DNA of 5,377 nt, from positions 51,169 through 56,545 of the forward strand of contig PBHS01000025.1 in the NCBI GenBank assembly GCA_002719575.1, given 5' to 3'. How positions within the stretch are numbered: the stretch's first letter is position 1; every line of letters begins with the position of its first letter. The translations under genes and the position numbers were made by a program. The notes under the pieces are model-generated. The model saw only the letters and a list, made by a program, of their open reading frames with translations, was not told the DNA's origin and ran no database searches. Of this stretch, positions 1-5,207 are shown in pieces. The DNA comes from Gammaproteobacteria bacterium (GTDB lineage: Bacteria > Pseudomonadota > Gammaproteobacteria > Pseudomonadales > Pseudohongiellaceae).

Positions 1-1148
1 GTTTGGGAGAACTTCGTTCCTAGAAGCAACCCGTTGTTCCGAATCGTGTGTGCCCCCTCTACACCTAACTCTAGGGCATGTTCCGAAAAGATATTCCACG
101 TGTAGGAGGTCCGCAGAATTTGTTCTCTGTCGCGCCCTAGGCTGCGTATGAATAGTTCTTTGTCTTCTCCGCTATCTCGAATGTCGAAGCGCTTGCGAGT
201 GAAATCAGATACTGAGTCATTAATCAAGAAAAGCACGCGATATTTTGCCGAGGAATCAAACTCGTACTCATAATCTCCGCCTACTTCCCAATTATCGCGG
301 ATAAATTTGTTATCCTCCCTGACATACCTTGACGTAATTTCGGCTCGCCTGAAGTCCAAGATTTTCCGCCGTAAATCGGTTGGAGGGTTAGTTCTACCTA
401 GGAGTGCGTTGAGTTGGAGGAGGCTGTTTTCAAACTGGTAACCAAGATTGACGCTAGCTTTAAGGTCGTTTTGATCGCGAATAATTGACTCTTCACGAAT
501 CTCAAGCAGATTGCCATTTGCGTCCCTGCTTGACTCGAAGGTGTGCGTTTTGCGGTATCTAGGTTCAGACTCTACTGCCAGCAAATAGTTGAAATTGCCG
601 GATAAGCCCGTGTATGAGAACCTCCCTCCAGGAGCTATATTGCCATCCTGGACTCTGTCGGCATTGATCTCTGCCGCGAGACTCGATCGCGACTTTGTTT
701 CTAGCAGCACAACATTAATTACTTGGGTAGCGCCCCTGACGTCGATTTCCTCAGAGGTTCCACGTATTATTTCGATGTAGTCGACCTGATCGGCTGCGAT
801 TCTCCCGAGCTGGTCCCGGCTGCTGTTTGATTTACCCGTAATTCGCTGGCCGTTTACTAAAATTTCGTTTCCGCCGCCACCAAGGCCTCTTCGGCCTCTT
901 CCGCCACTGCGGCTGAGCGCCAGTCCGACGCCTGGAATGCGATCAATCATGTCGTTTACTGACACCGGCTGAAATTTTTTGAAAAAATCAGCATTAAATA
1001 CTACTGTTGAGTCGTGGAGAGATTCGTTGTCTGGGCTTTTTGCAGTCGCCTGCGTGATGTGCGCGAGCAACAGCGCAACAGCTGAAACGAGGCCCAGCAG
1101 CCGACTCTTAGGAAGCATTTTTGCTAGCAATAGCTGTTGTCTATTCAT
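1..1148 (-). CDS. TonB-dependent outer-membrane receptor, N-terminal part (runs off the window)
   Basis: This frame is open from an ATG at 1148 to the window edge (382 codons), so the barrel and C-terminus are missing. The family imports large ligands such as iron chelates, sugars or cofactors across the outer membrane, using TonB/ExbBD energy; the ligand cannot be told here. A hydrophobic signal segment (about residues 18-34) ends in QATA, a likely cleavage site near residue 36. STVVF (48-52) could be a TonB box. The plug spans about 47-155 and carries DMIDRIPGV, then ILVNGQRITGKSN and VDYIEIIRG, which are characteristic of one receptor subgroup, and VRGATQVINVVL near its end. After that come alternating strands typical of the barrel. 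An Arg/Gly-rich stretch (about 82-93) sits inside the plug. No clear ribosome binding site precedes ATG 1148; the in-frame ATG at codon 11 (1118) would give a more usual 26-residue signal peptide. The family is certain, the start and ligand are not. Confidence 0.93.
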   Translation of the reverse strand, partial: MNRQQLLLAKMLPKSRLLGLVSAVALLLAHITQATAKSPDNESLHDSTVVFNADFFKKFQPVSVNDMIDRIPGVGLALSRSGGRGRRGLGGGGNEILVNGQRITGKSNSSRDQLGRIAADQVDYIEIIRGTSEEIDVRGATQVINVVLLETKSRSSLAAEINADRVQDGNIAPGGRFSYTGLSGNFNYLLAVESEPRYRKTHTFESSRDANGNLLEIREESIIRDQNDLKASVNLGYQFENSLLQLNALLGRTNPPTDLRRKILDFRRAEITSRYVREDNKFIRDNWEVGGDYEYEFDSSAKYRVLFLINDSVSDFTRKRFDIRDSGEDKELFIRSLGRDREQILRTSYTWNIFSEHALELGVEGAHTIRNNGLLLGTKFSQ

Positions 1149-1435
1149 AACGAGCGCGCAAATCGTGTGCGAGCCAAACGCCTCACCCGAAAAGTTCGTG
1201 AAGCGACGGGTGTGCGCAGGTGAGCGACATGTTGTGCTGCTGCAATGGGCTATGGCGCCGTCTTTGGCCACTCGTATGACGTTCGATCAACGCGGGTCGA
1301 CTCGCTTTTTCTGCTCACTGGTGAGGCTAAATGGCATAATTCCCATTATTAGCACGCAAAGCAGGTGTGTTGCACAGAACCATTACAACTGAGCACGCCC
1401 CTCCAGAAGTCGCTGAGATCGCTGGCCACATGCCC
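1149..1435. other. Non-coding leader between the receptor gene and the PsiE-like gene
   Basis: These 287 bases separate the end of the PsiE-like gene from the receptor start; both genes are on the minus strand. A plus-strand open frame crosses the region, but it is mostly the antisense shadow of the receptor's signal-peptide region and its protein looks like nothing. No strong terminator with a T-run is visible after the PsiE-like gene. On the minus strand a TGCTAATAAT element at 1354-1345 resembles an extended -10 promoter box, without a good -35. If it is used, the receptor mRNA would have an untranslated leader of about 190 bases. A short imperfect palindrome (ATAATTCCCATTAT) overlaps this element. 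The region probably holds the receptor promoter. Confidence 0.5.
1345..1354 (-). promoter_or_regulatory. Possible extended -10 promoter element for the receptor gene
   Basis: On the minus strand the bases read TGCTAATAAT, a TG-N plus AT-rich hexamer of the extended -10 type. No good -35 box lies 16-18 bases upstream. It overlaps a short inverted repeat (ATAAT/ATTAT arms, about 1337-1350) that could bind a regulator. This is a weak call from pattern only. Confidence 0.2.
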
Positions 1436-1825
1436 CTAACCCCCTTCTCTCAGTTCCTTGAGTTTCTCAAGGCTGATTTTGCCTTTCAGGCTCATTACGT
1501 AGGCTGCGATCGAGAGAAGCAGTATTGAGGCAGACTCGCTCAGGAGAAGCAGGGGCTCAGTTTCCTTGCTTTGCATCACGATAAGTCTGCATAGAGCAGT
1601 AATCGCTATTATTATGGGCAGGGTTAACGGGATCCTCGACGAGGATATGTAAGCGCCCACCATCCCGATAACTTCTGCATAGATGAACAGAATAAACAGC
1701 TGCTCTATTTCGAAGTTAAAGGTTTGTACTGTGCCGATAATCTGAAGCACGGCGGCACAAAACGCACCTATTCCGATGAACAGTAGAATGGCCTTCTCGC
1801 CTAATTCGTAAACGGAATACTTCAT
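1436..1825 (-). CDS. PsiE-like (phosphate-starvation-inducible E family) four-helix membrane protein
   Basis: The 129-residue product resembles the PsiE family of small inner-membrane proteins (E. coli PsiE is about 136 residues), whose biochemical role is unknown. Four hydrophobic segments are visible at about 11-32, 41-60, 65-84 and 91-112. The second and third carry the family-like pattern FILFIYAEVIG, then IPLTLPIIIAITALCRLIV, with the conserved Arg after the third helix core. The C-terminus is short, charged and cytoplasmic-looking (KGKISLEKLKELREGG). ATG 1825 is preferred because the family is about this long and because it starts 22 bases after the upstream gene's stop. An in-frame ATG at 1900 would add 25 residues (154 in total) but would overlap the 42-residue gene heavily; neither start has a good ribosome binding site. 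It is the last gene of the minus-strand small-membrane run. E. coli psiE responds to PhoB, but I see no Pho box here, so regulation by phosphate should not be assumed. Confidence 0.8.
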   Translation of the reverse strand: MKYSVYELGEKAILLFIGIGAFCAAVLQIIGTVQTFNFEIEQLFILFIYAEVIGMVGAYISSSRIPLTLPIIIAITALCRLIVMQSKETEPLLLLSESASILLLSIAAYVMSLKGKISLEKLKELREGG

Positions 1826-1847
1826 CAGGTCCCGAGCAGAATGGTGT

Positions 1848-1976
1848 TCAATCTGCGCTCTCTTTGTCTTTGCTTGGGTCTCGCCAAGACCCAGCGGCAT
1901 GAAGAGTTAGGAACAAGCCGGTTATCATGAGCGCAAATACCAATCCAGCGATCAGTAAAAGAGTTTGATTGGTCAT
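1848..1976 (-). CDS. 42-residue single-pass membrane protein of unknown function
   Basis: The gene encodes 42 residues: a hydrophobic helix (about residues 5-27, LLLIAGLVFALMITGLFLTL) and a polar, charged tail beginning GSWRDPSKD. The positive charges after the helix predict the C-terminus in the cytoplasm. ATG 1976 is chosen because it overlaps the stop of the preceding 59-residue gene (ATGA, 1976-1973) and has GGAG and AAGG upstream (AAGG about 6 bases before the start). The frame stays open further upstream, to about 2084, but that extension covers the 59-residue gene and reads as its shadow, not as a membrane protein. I do not recognise a family. Its place in the operon suggests an accessory subunit made together with its neighbours through translational coupling. 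Confidence 0.68.
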   Translation of the reverse strand: MTNQTLLLIAGLVFALMITGLFLTLHAAGSWRDPSKDKESAD

Positions 1977-2152
1977 TTTTGCCTTGCTCCAATAACCACA
2001 AGCTTGAAGTAGATTCCGAAGCAGAGTATCGAGGGCACCCAAATCGCGGTAAACAGCCCTTCCTCTCTTTGGCCAGAAAACCACAAAAACCCTGAAACGG
2101 CGAAGGAAATACTCACCGCAAGAAGAATGAAAAAATCAGCCTGCTTAAGCAT
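1973..2152 (-). CDS. 59-residue two-pass membrane protein of unknown function
   Basis: ATG 2152 begins a 59-codon frame ending in TGA at 1975-1973. The product has two hydrophobic segments: about residues 6-25 (FFILLAVSISFAVSGFLWF) and 33-54 (LFTAIWVPSILCFGIYFKLV). They are joined by a short polar turn, SGQREEG. The W-V-P-S-I motif in the second helix looks distinctive and is the part most likely to be conserved. The tail GARQK is basic, so both ends are predicted in the cytoplasm. AAGAG lies about 9 bases before the start, within the stop region of the upstream gene. The stop overlaps the start of the 42-residue gene (ATGA), a classic translational-coupling arrangement that supports both genes. 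It is below the usual length cut-offs of gene finders and could be overlooked. I do not recognise a named family. Confidence 0.7.
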   Translation of the reverse strand: MLKQADFFILLAVSISFAVSGFLWFSGQREEGLFTAIWVPSILCFGIYFKLVVIGARQK

Positions 2153-2164
2153 AATGATTGACTC

Positions 2165-2380
2165 TTATTCGAATGAACCCAGTGCGGCTATCATGCAGCC
2201 AAATACTGACAAGCCGGCAAGGGAGCGTATCCCAGAATGTCCAGCGACTTCGAAGGTTGAGAACTGGAGCGTTCCAGCTACACATGCAAGAATGAGAGCA
2301 AATCCAGCCGCAATCAGCATGATGCCGATGCGCACTGACATGGTCCGCGTAACACTGTCGTAAGTCACTTTTAGCCGCAT
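2165..2380 (-). CDS. Small two-pass membrane protein of unknown function
   Basis: From ATG 2380 the product has 71 residues. It has a basic N-terminus, a membrane segment (about 19-39, IGIMLIAAGFALILACVAGTL), a polar link containing FEVAGHSGIRS, a second membrane segment (about 53-69) and the ending GSFE. The start is uncertain. An ATG at 2341 would give a compact 58-residue protein beginning MSVRIGIML, which is attractive. A TTG at 2398 would give 77 residues. None of these has a clear Shine-Dalgarno sequence. The stop lies 12 bases before the start of the 59-residue gene, so this is probably the first secure gene of the small-membrane operon. I do not recognise a family. The length, two helices and position match its neighbours in style, suggesting subunits of one membrane assembly. 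Confidence 0.62.
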   Translation of the reverse strand: MRLKVTYDSVTRTMSVRIGIMLIAAGFALILACVAGTLQFSTFEVAGHSGIRSLAGLSVFGCMIAALGSFE

Positions 2381-2417
2381 GCCAGTTAAACGCTTCAACT
2401 CTTAGGCTGGATCATGG

Positions 2418-2651
2418 TCAAGCAACAAGATTTGGAGGGTGCTTTGGGCCATCTTTGTCGGGTTGATCCCACAGAATGGGCGTCAAAATTGATGTTGCGG
2501 TGAAGCCCACTGCGGCCCCGACGCAATTAGCTTTAAGACTTGTCGGGGAGGAGACACAATGACACTTTAATTTAGTCATTAATTTCTTGGAGACCAATTT
2601 TCCTGTTCTATCGGTAGAATTTTGATACTGCAAATTCTCAGGATTACTCAT
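2418..2651 (-). CDS. Doubtful 77-residue ORF with one hydrophobic stretch
   Basis: From ATG 2651 this frame gives 77 residues. The N-terminus is polar and Asn/Gln/Lys-rich, followed by a Cys-containing segment (KCHCVSSPTSLKANC), a moderately hydrophobic stretch (about 52-67, GAAVGFTATSILTPIL) and a Pro-rich polar tail. The frame can be extended to a GTG at 2756, inside the inverted repeat, but the added part looks random. No good ribosome binding site precedes 2651; an inner ATG at 2579 is a further option. It lies on the same strand as the small-membrane genes and about 40 bases ahead of them, so it could be the first cistron, or an untranslated leader that is open by chance. I recognise no family and hold this at low confidence. 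Confidence 0.35.
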   Translation of the reverse strand: MSNPENLQYQNSTDRTGKLVSKKLMTKLKCHCVSSPTSLKANCVGAAVGFTATSILTPILWDQPDKDGPKHPPNLVA

Positions 2652-2730
2652 CCATCCGCGGTCTTGGTGTAGTATTGTGGGGGTGTTAATAGGATGCATC
2701 CGGTCCAGTTTGGTTGAAACAGGCTGTCTG

Positions 2731-2756
2731 GTGCGAAACGACTGAGCATTTCGCAC
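2731..2756. repeat. Perfect 8-base inverted repeat between divergent operons (possible operator)
   Basis: GTGCGAAA (2731-2738) and TTTCGCAC (2749-2756) are exact reverse complements separated by 10 bases. No T-run follows on either strand, so it is not a typical intrinsic terminator. It lies 89 bases before the first bactofilin gene and 79 bases before the doubtful 2651 start. Arms with about two helical turns from end to end fit a dimeric regulator that could control both divergent units. It is seen directly; the function is inferred. Confidence 0.55.
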
Positions 2757-2831
2757 TTACTGATTCAACCTAATTCTGCCGAAACTCACACTCGCTGGGC
2801 CAGTTTTAGTACCATATATGTCAGCATAGAT

Positions 2832-2835
2832 AGGA
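2832..2835 (+). promoter_or_regulatory. Ribosome binding site for the first bactofilin gene
   Basis: AGGA lies 10 bases before ATG 2846, a slightly long but usable spacing. It supports this start, since the protein begins directly at the bactofilin core. AT-rich sequence just upstream (CATATATG, 2813-2820) may contain a -10 box, but I see no convincing -35. Confidence 0.5.
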
Positions 2836-2845
2836 ACTTTTCTAA

Positions 2846-3232
2846 ATGAAATCCGCGCTAGCCGCCAGCCTTGTTGCTGAGGGAACTTCACTAAGTGGAG
2901 ACTTCAGTTTTGTAAAAGAATTTTTGGTAGCTGGAACAGTCAATGGCTCCGTGAGCTGTGGCGGAGATAAAAACGGTGTTGTTAAGATTCTAGATGGCGG
3001 GATCTTGGTAGGCGAGATAAACTCCCCATCAATTGAAATATTCGGCAAAGTCGAAGCGTCAATTACGTCTACGCAAAATGTAATAATTGGGCCAAATGCG
3101 CACTTTACGGGGATAGTGCAGTATCGCAAGCTTTCAGTTTGCGCTGGAGCAGTGATAAATGGGGCTCTCATCCCCATGGTCGATTTGGATAAAAACAATA
3201 CTCAAGCCGGCCAAATCGATGAATCAGATTAA
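2846..3232 (+). CDS. Bactofilin family cytoskeletal protein (first of two)
   Basis: The 128-residue product fits the bactofilin family (polymer-forming, formerly DUF583). These proteins assemble without nucleotide into filaments or patches, often on the inner face of the cytoplasmic membrane, and serve as scaffolds for cell-wall enzymes, stalks or chromosome-segregation proteins. The right-handed beta-helix pattern runs from about residue 12 to 110: short strands with regularly spaced Gly and small hydrophobics, seen in EGTSLSGDF, VAGTVNGSV, GGILVGEI, IFGKVEASI, IIGPNAHFTGIV and CAGAVINGALIP. The last turns (FTGIVQYRKLSV) match the usual end of the core. There is almost no N-terminal extension, only MKSALAASLV, a mildly hydrophobic start that might touch the membrane. 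The tail is short and acidic. It is followed 70 bases later by a second bactofilin and then a ParA-type ATPase on the same strand, and is probably co-transcribed with them. Confidence 0.93.
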   Translation: MKSALAASLVAEGTSLSGDFSFVKEFLVAGTVNGSVSCGGDKNGVVKILDGGILVGEINSPSIEIFGKVEASITSTQNVIIGPNAHFTGIVQYRKLSVCAGAVINGALIPMVDLDKNNTQAGQIDESD

Positions 3233-3290
3233 AAGGCACTCGAGAAGAATAGATTTGTTCAATAAACTTAACAATTTTGTAACTTAAACA

Positions 3291-3297
3291 AGGGGAG
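3291..3297 (+). promoter_or_regulatory. Strong ribosome binding site for the second bactofilin gene
   Basis: AGGGGAG lies 5 bases before ATG 3303, the strongest Shine-Dalgarno match in the window. It fixes the start and suggests the second bactofilin is made in larger amounts than the first, whose site is weaker. The 70-base gap before it is AT-rich and could hold a minor promoter, but no clear one is visible. Confidence 0.75.
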
Positions 3298-3302
3298 CAA
3301 AT

Positions 3303-3737
3303 ATGACGGCGAAAGACTCGGATTATGAATTCTACGTTGGGGCAGCGACACATCTTGAAGGTGCATCGCTCGCGATAGACGGTACGGCACGGATAGACGG
3401 AAAGATTGTTGGCAAAGTATCTGTAAAACATTTAATAGTTGGGCCCGGAGGGGTTGTCGAGGGAGATATTTCTGGAGAAACCGCAGATGTAGAGGGCACT
3501 GTTGAGGAAACTCTAACGCTGACAGGCAAATTGACCGTAAAGTCATCTGGTCGGATCCGAGGAAAGATTCAGTATGGTTCGATCGAAACCATGGAAGGAG
3601 CGAAACTGGTCGGTGACATATCTACAGACTGGGGCTCAGATTCGAGTGTAAGCGCAGGTGAGAGTCGATTATCTGCATTTACCTCAGCCATGGGTCCCAA
3701 TACGGCTTTTGGGGAAGAGGAAGCCGATTCAGAATAA
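3303..3737 (+). CDS. Bactofilin family cytoskeletal protein (second of two)
   Basis: The 144-residue product is a second bactofilin, clearly different from the first. The beta-helical core covers about residues 13-108, with repeating turns such as LAIDGTARIDGKIVGKV, LIVGPGGVVEGDISGE, VEGTVEETLTLTGKL and RIRGKIQYGSIETMEGA, ending KLVGDIST. This is the ordinary family pattern. An N-terminal stretch with several aromatics (DYEFYVG, 7-13) precedes the core, and a disordered Ser/Glu-rich acidic tail (about 109-144) follows. The tail is the likeliest place for partner binding. The strong ribosome binding site supports the start. Tandem paralogues of this kind often co-polymerise in known systems; here that is inference. 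About 100 bases downstream lies the ParA-type ATPase gene, on the same strand and without an obvious terminator between. Confidence 0.94.
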   Translation: MTAKDSDYEFYVGAATHLEGASLAIDGTARIDGKIVGKVSVKHLIVGPGGVVEGDISGETADVEGTVEETLTLTGKLTVKSSGRIRGKIQYGSIETMEGAKLVGDISTDWGSDSSVSAGESRLSAFTSAMGPNTAFGEEEADSE

Positions 3738-3838
3738 AGAAAAAGGGCAAATCGTCGACACAGAGCAAAGGGACAGGTCTCGTATCAAGTTGTTACTCTT
3801 TTCGAATGCTGAATCTTTATCGAGGTATCCCAATAACG

Positions 3839-4597
3839 ATGCGAACGCCTCAATCCGATCAGAGACCGAGAACCAGGACTGCAGTTTTTGCAAATTCAAA
3901 AGGGGGTGTGGGCAAAAGCACACTCGCCCTCCTTACCTGCTTGGGCCTGGCTACGCGGGATACTCTTGCCAACATAGAGCTAATCGATGTCGATCCTCAG
4001 TCGACAAGCAGCGAATCATTGAAGAGGTTTGCGAATGAAAGGTTCTCTGTGATTAACAACGACCGTATGTTCCTAGCGTCGGGCTCCCCCAATAACGGCA
4101 ACATCGTGAACCATATCGACTCCCTGCCACGGGACAGAGGCCAGAATTCCTTTTTGGTTTTCGATAGTCCAGCGGGAAATGAGCCTGAGAGGAGCAGTTT
4201 CTTGCAAAAATGCAATATTATCTTTGTGCCGACCTCTGTGAGTGACGCAGATGTAAGTGCGACCATCAAGTATCTCGAAGCTCTGAGGCATTTGTTTCAC
4301 AGTCAGCGCGCACAGAATTCTGAAGCAATGCAACCCGCGGTAGTCATATTACCGAATATGGTTGATAACAGAGATGAATTTAATGAACTAAGAAGGATAT
4401 TCTCCAATGAGCCAGTTTATTTCGGTGAGCCCTTGTATTTCTCAAGGTTGTTCCGAAAGGCTTTTAGAGAGGAGTTCGAGGACAACAACGTAAAGCGCCT
4501 TCTTAGGATTAACCAGTGGTATGTAGATTGGATAACTAATTTGATATTCAACTCGGAAAAGCTCCGCAGACCTTCCACGGTTTTTCATCAATTGTAG
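3839..4597 (+). CDS. ParA/MinD-type deviant-Walker ATPase, orphan (no ParB nearby)
   Basis: The 252-residue product is a ParA-superfamily ATPase. The deviant Walker A motif SKGGVGKST (20-28) has the signature Lys21 and catalytic-site Lys26. The Walker A' motif LIDVDPQ (48-54) supplies the aspartates Asp50 and Asp52. Walker B, FLVFDSPAG (105-113), has Asp109. The motif NIIFVPTSVSDADV (126-139) follows as in ParA/ParF proteins. There is no N-terminal DNA-binding domain. These enzymes dimerise on ATP, bind DNA or membrane non-specifically and position plasmids, chromosomes or protein complexes. No ParB or other partner gene is in the window; the two bactofilins just upstream are the natural candidates. 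ATG 3839 is chosen because GAGG lies about 13 bases upstream; an ATG at 3806 would add 11 residues but has no ribosome binding site. The C-terminus is basic with aromatic residues. The superfamily is secure, the cargo is not known. Confidence 0.9.
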   Translation: MRTPQSDQRPRTRTAVFANSKGGVGKSTLALLTCLGLATRDTLANIELIDVDPQSTSSESLKRFANERFSVINNDRMFLASGSPNNGNIVNHIDSLPRDRGQNSFLVFDSPAGNEPERSSFLQKCNIIFVPTSVSDADVSATIKYLEALRHLFHSQRAQNSEAMQPAVVILPNMVDNRDEFNELRRIFSNEPVYFGEPLYFSRLFRKAFREEFEDNNVKRLLRINQWYVDWITNLIFNSEKLRRPSTVFHQL

Positions 4598-4884
4598 TCT
4601 TCGATCAATAATCTGCATGCACGTAAAACACTGAAATCATATTCACTTGGAACAGATGTCCGACAGGCAACACGGTGCATCTGCACGATAGAACTACTGG
4701 CAACGATTCTGTTTTACGGCTCAAAGCTAGCGCTCGAGTTTTGACAGTGAAAAAGCACTTATCCTCGGGTTATTAATGCCACCCGCTGAAACTCTATCCC
4801 GGTGGTTTATGTCCTTGTAACGAACCATCAACCAGCTGCCATTTTTTACACGCTGAGATCCTCGCCTTTGTGAGGTGTTTTGCG

Positions 4885-5097
4885 TTAAGACGATGAAGCT
4901 TTCCAAAAATTTGACTCCACTTTCAAAAAATCTTTTGGCCCAAACGAATTGAACATTTGGGGTCCTCCAATGTTCTTAGGCATGTTCGAAACTCCGAGGG
5001 TTCGAGAGGCCAGTCCATCAAGCCGCTTCTGGGCGTGTGATTGGCTCAACTCTAGGAATTTTTGGTGTTTTGCAGTGGGTACAGCAAAACTGCTCAC
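4885..5097 (-). pseudogene. Weak 70-codon ORF, possibly the remnant of a gene
   Basis: A GTG at 5097 opens a 70-codon minus-strand frame with no ribosome binding site and an in-frame stop four codons upstream. The product has a helix-like polar stretch (KFLELSQSHAQKRLDGLA) and ends in two similar seven-residue units, FLKVESN and FWKASSS, encoded by near-copies of a 20-21 base sequence (about 4899-4938). The amphipathic, Gln/Ser/Ala-rich composition vaguely recalls phasin-like proteins, but I cannot claim homology. It may be the C-terminal remnant of a lost gene, a small real gene driven by the element at 5153-5145, or chance. Confidence 0.22.
5067..5090. repeat. 7-base inverted repeat within the intergenic region
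   Basis: GTTTTGC (5067-5073) and GCAAAAC (5084-5090) are exact reverse complements with 10 bases between them. This is the same loop length as the repeat at 2731-2756, though the arm sequences differ. It lies about 118 bases before the receptor start and overlaps the weak minus-strand ORF. It could be a regulator site or chance. Confidence 0.3.
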
Positions 5098-5144
5098 GAA
5101 TCTAGTTTATCGCCGGTCCGACGCCTTGTGCTTGGGAATGTTAT

Positions 5145-5153
5145 ATTGTAGCA
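5145..5153 (-). promoter_or_regulatory. Possible extended -10 promoter element, minus strand
   Basis: On the minus strand the bases read TGCTACAAT, a good extended -10 match, with an A-rich stretch and no clear -35 upstream. It would direct transcription towards the weak ORF at 5097, away from the receptor gene. It is a pattern match only. Confidence 0.2.
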
Positions 5154-5196
5154 TTTCGTCCCTAATTTTTTTTGACACTCAGACCTTAGTTCCTTT

Positions 5197-5200
5197 GGAG
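5197..5200 (+). promoter_or_regulatory. Ribosome binding site for the second receptor gene
   Basis: GGAG lies 7 bases before ATG 5208, ideal spacing, and fixes the start of the receptor gene. A TTGACA hexamer sits at 5172-5177, but no -10 box fits at the proper distance before the start codon. Confidence 0.7.
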
Positions 5201-5207
5201 AATACCT

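Larger units (their letters stand above)
4598..5207. other. Intergenic region of about 610 bases without a convincing gene
   Basis: Nothing strong is visible between the ATPase gene and the second receptor. Frames are broken and short, with many stops just after 4597. No T-run hairpin terminator follows the ATPase gene. I looked for a cobalamin riboswitch, because the downstream receptor start resembles BtuB-like proteins, and did not find its conserved boxes. What remains is a weak minus-strand ORF (4885-5097), one small inverted repeat (5067-5090), a minus-strand extended -10-like element (5153-5145) and the ribosome binding site of the receptor gene. Part of the region may be decayed coding sequence. 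Confidence 0.6.

Noticed and set aside
979..1392. Plus-strand 137-codon open frame
   Set aside because: It runs antisense to the signal-peptide region of the receptor and into the leader. The product has no family features or ribosome site; it is a shadow.
2127..2363. Plus-strand 78-codon open frame
   Set aside because: It is antisense to the two-pass membrane protein genes, which have proper hydrophobic helices and tight spacing; the plus-strand product looks random.
2811..2825. Pho box for the PsiE operon (CTGACATATAT on the minus strand)
   Set aside because: Only one half-site is vaguely similar, the second repeat is absent, and it lies far from the first secure gene of the operon.
2842..3198. 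Minus-strand 118-codon open frame
   Set aside because: It is exactly antisense to the first bactofilin, whose beta-helix pattern is unmistakable.
3658..4038. Plus-strand 126-codon frame overlapping the second bactofilin and the ATPase
   Set aside because: It lies out of frame over the Walker A region of the ATPase and the bactofilin tail, and gives no recognisable protein.
4856..4880. Hairpin terminator after the ATPase gene (CCTC/GAGG followed by TGTTTT)
   Set aside because: The stem is only four base pairs, it is over 250 bases from the gene end, and the T-run is interrupted.
4598..5207. Cobalamin riboswitch before the BtuB-like receptor start
   Set aside because: I looked for the conserved B12 box and the surrounding core segments and found none in the right order; only an isolated GCCACC was seen.
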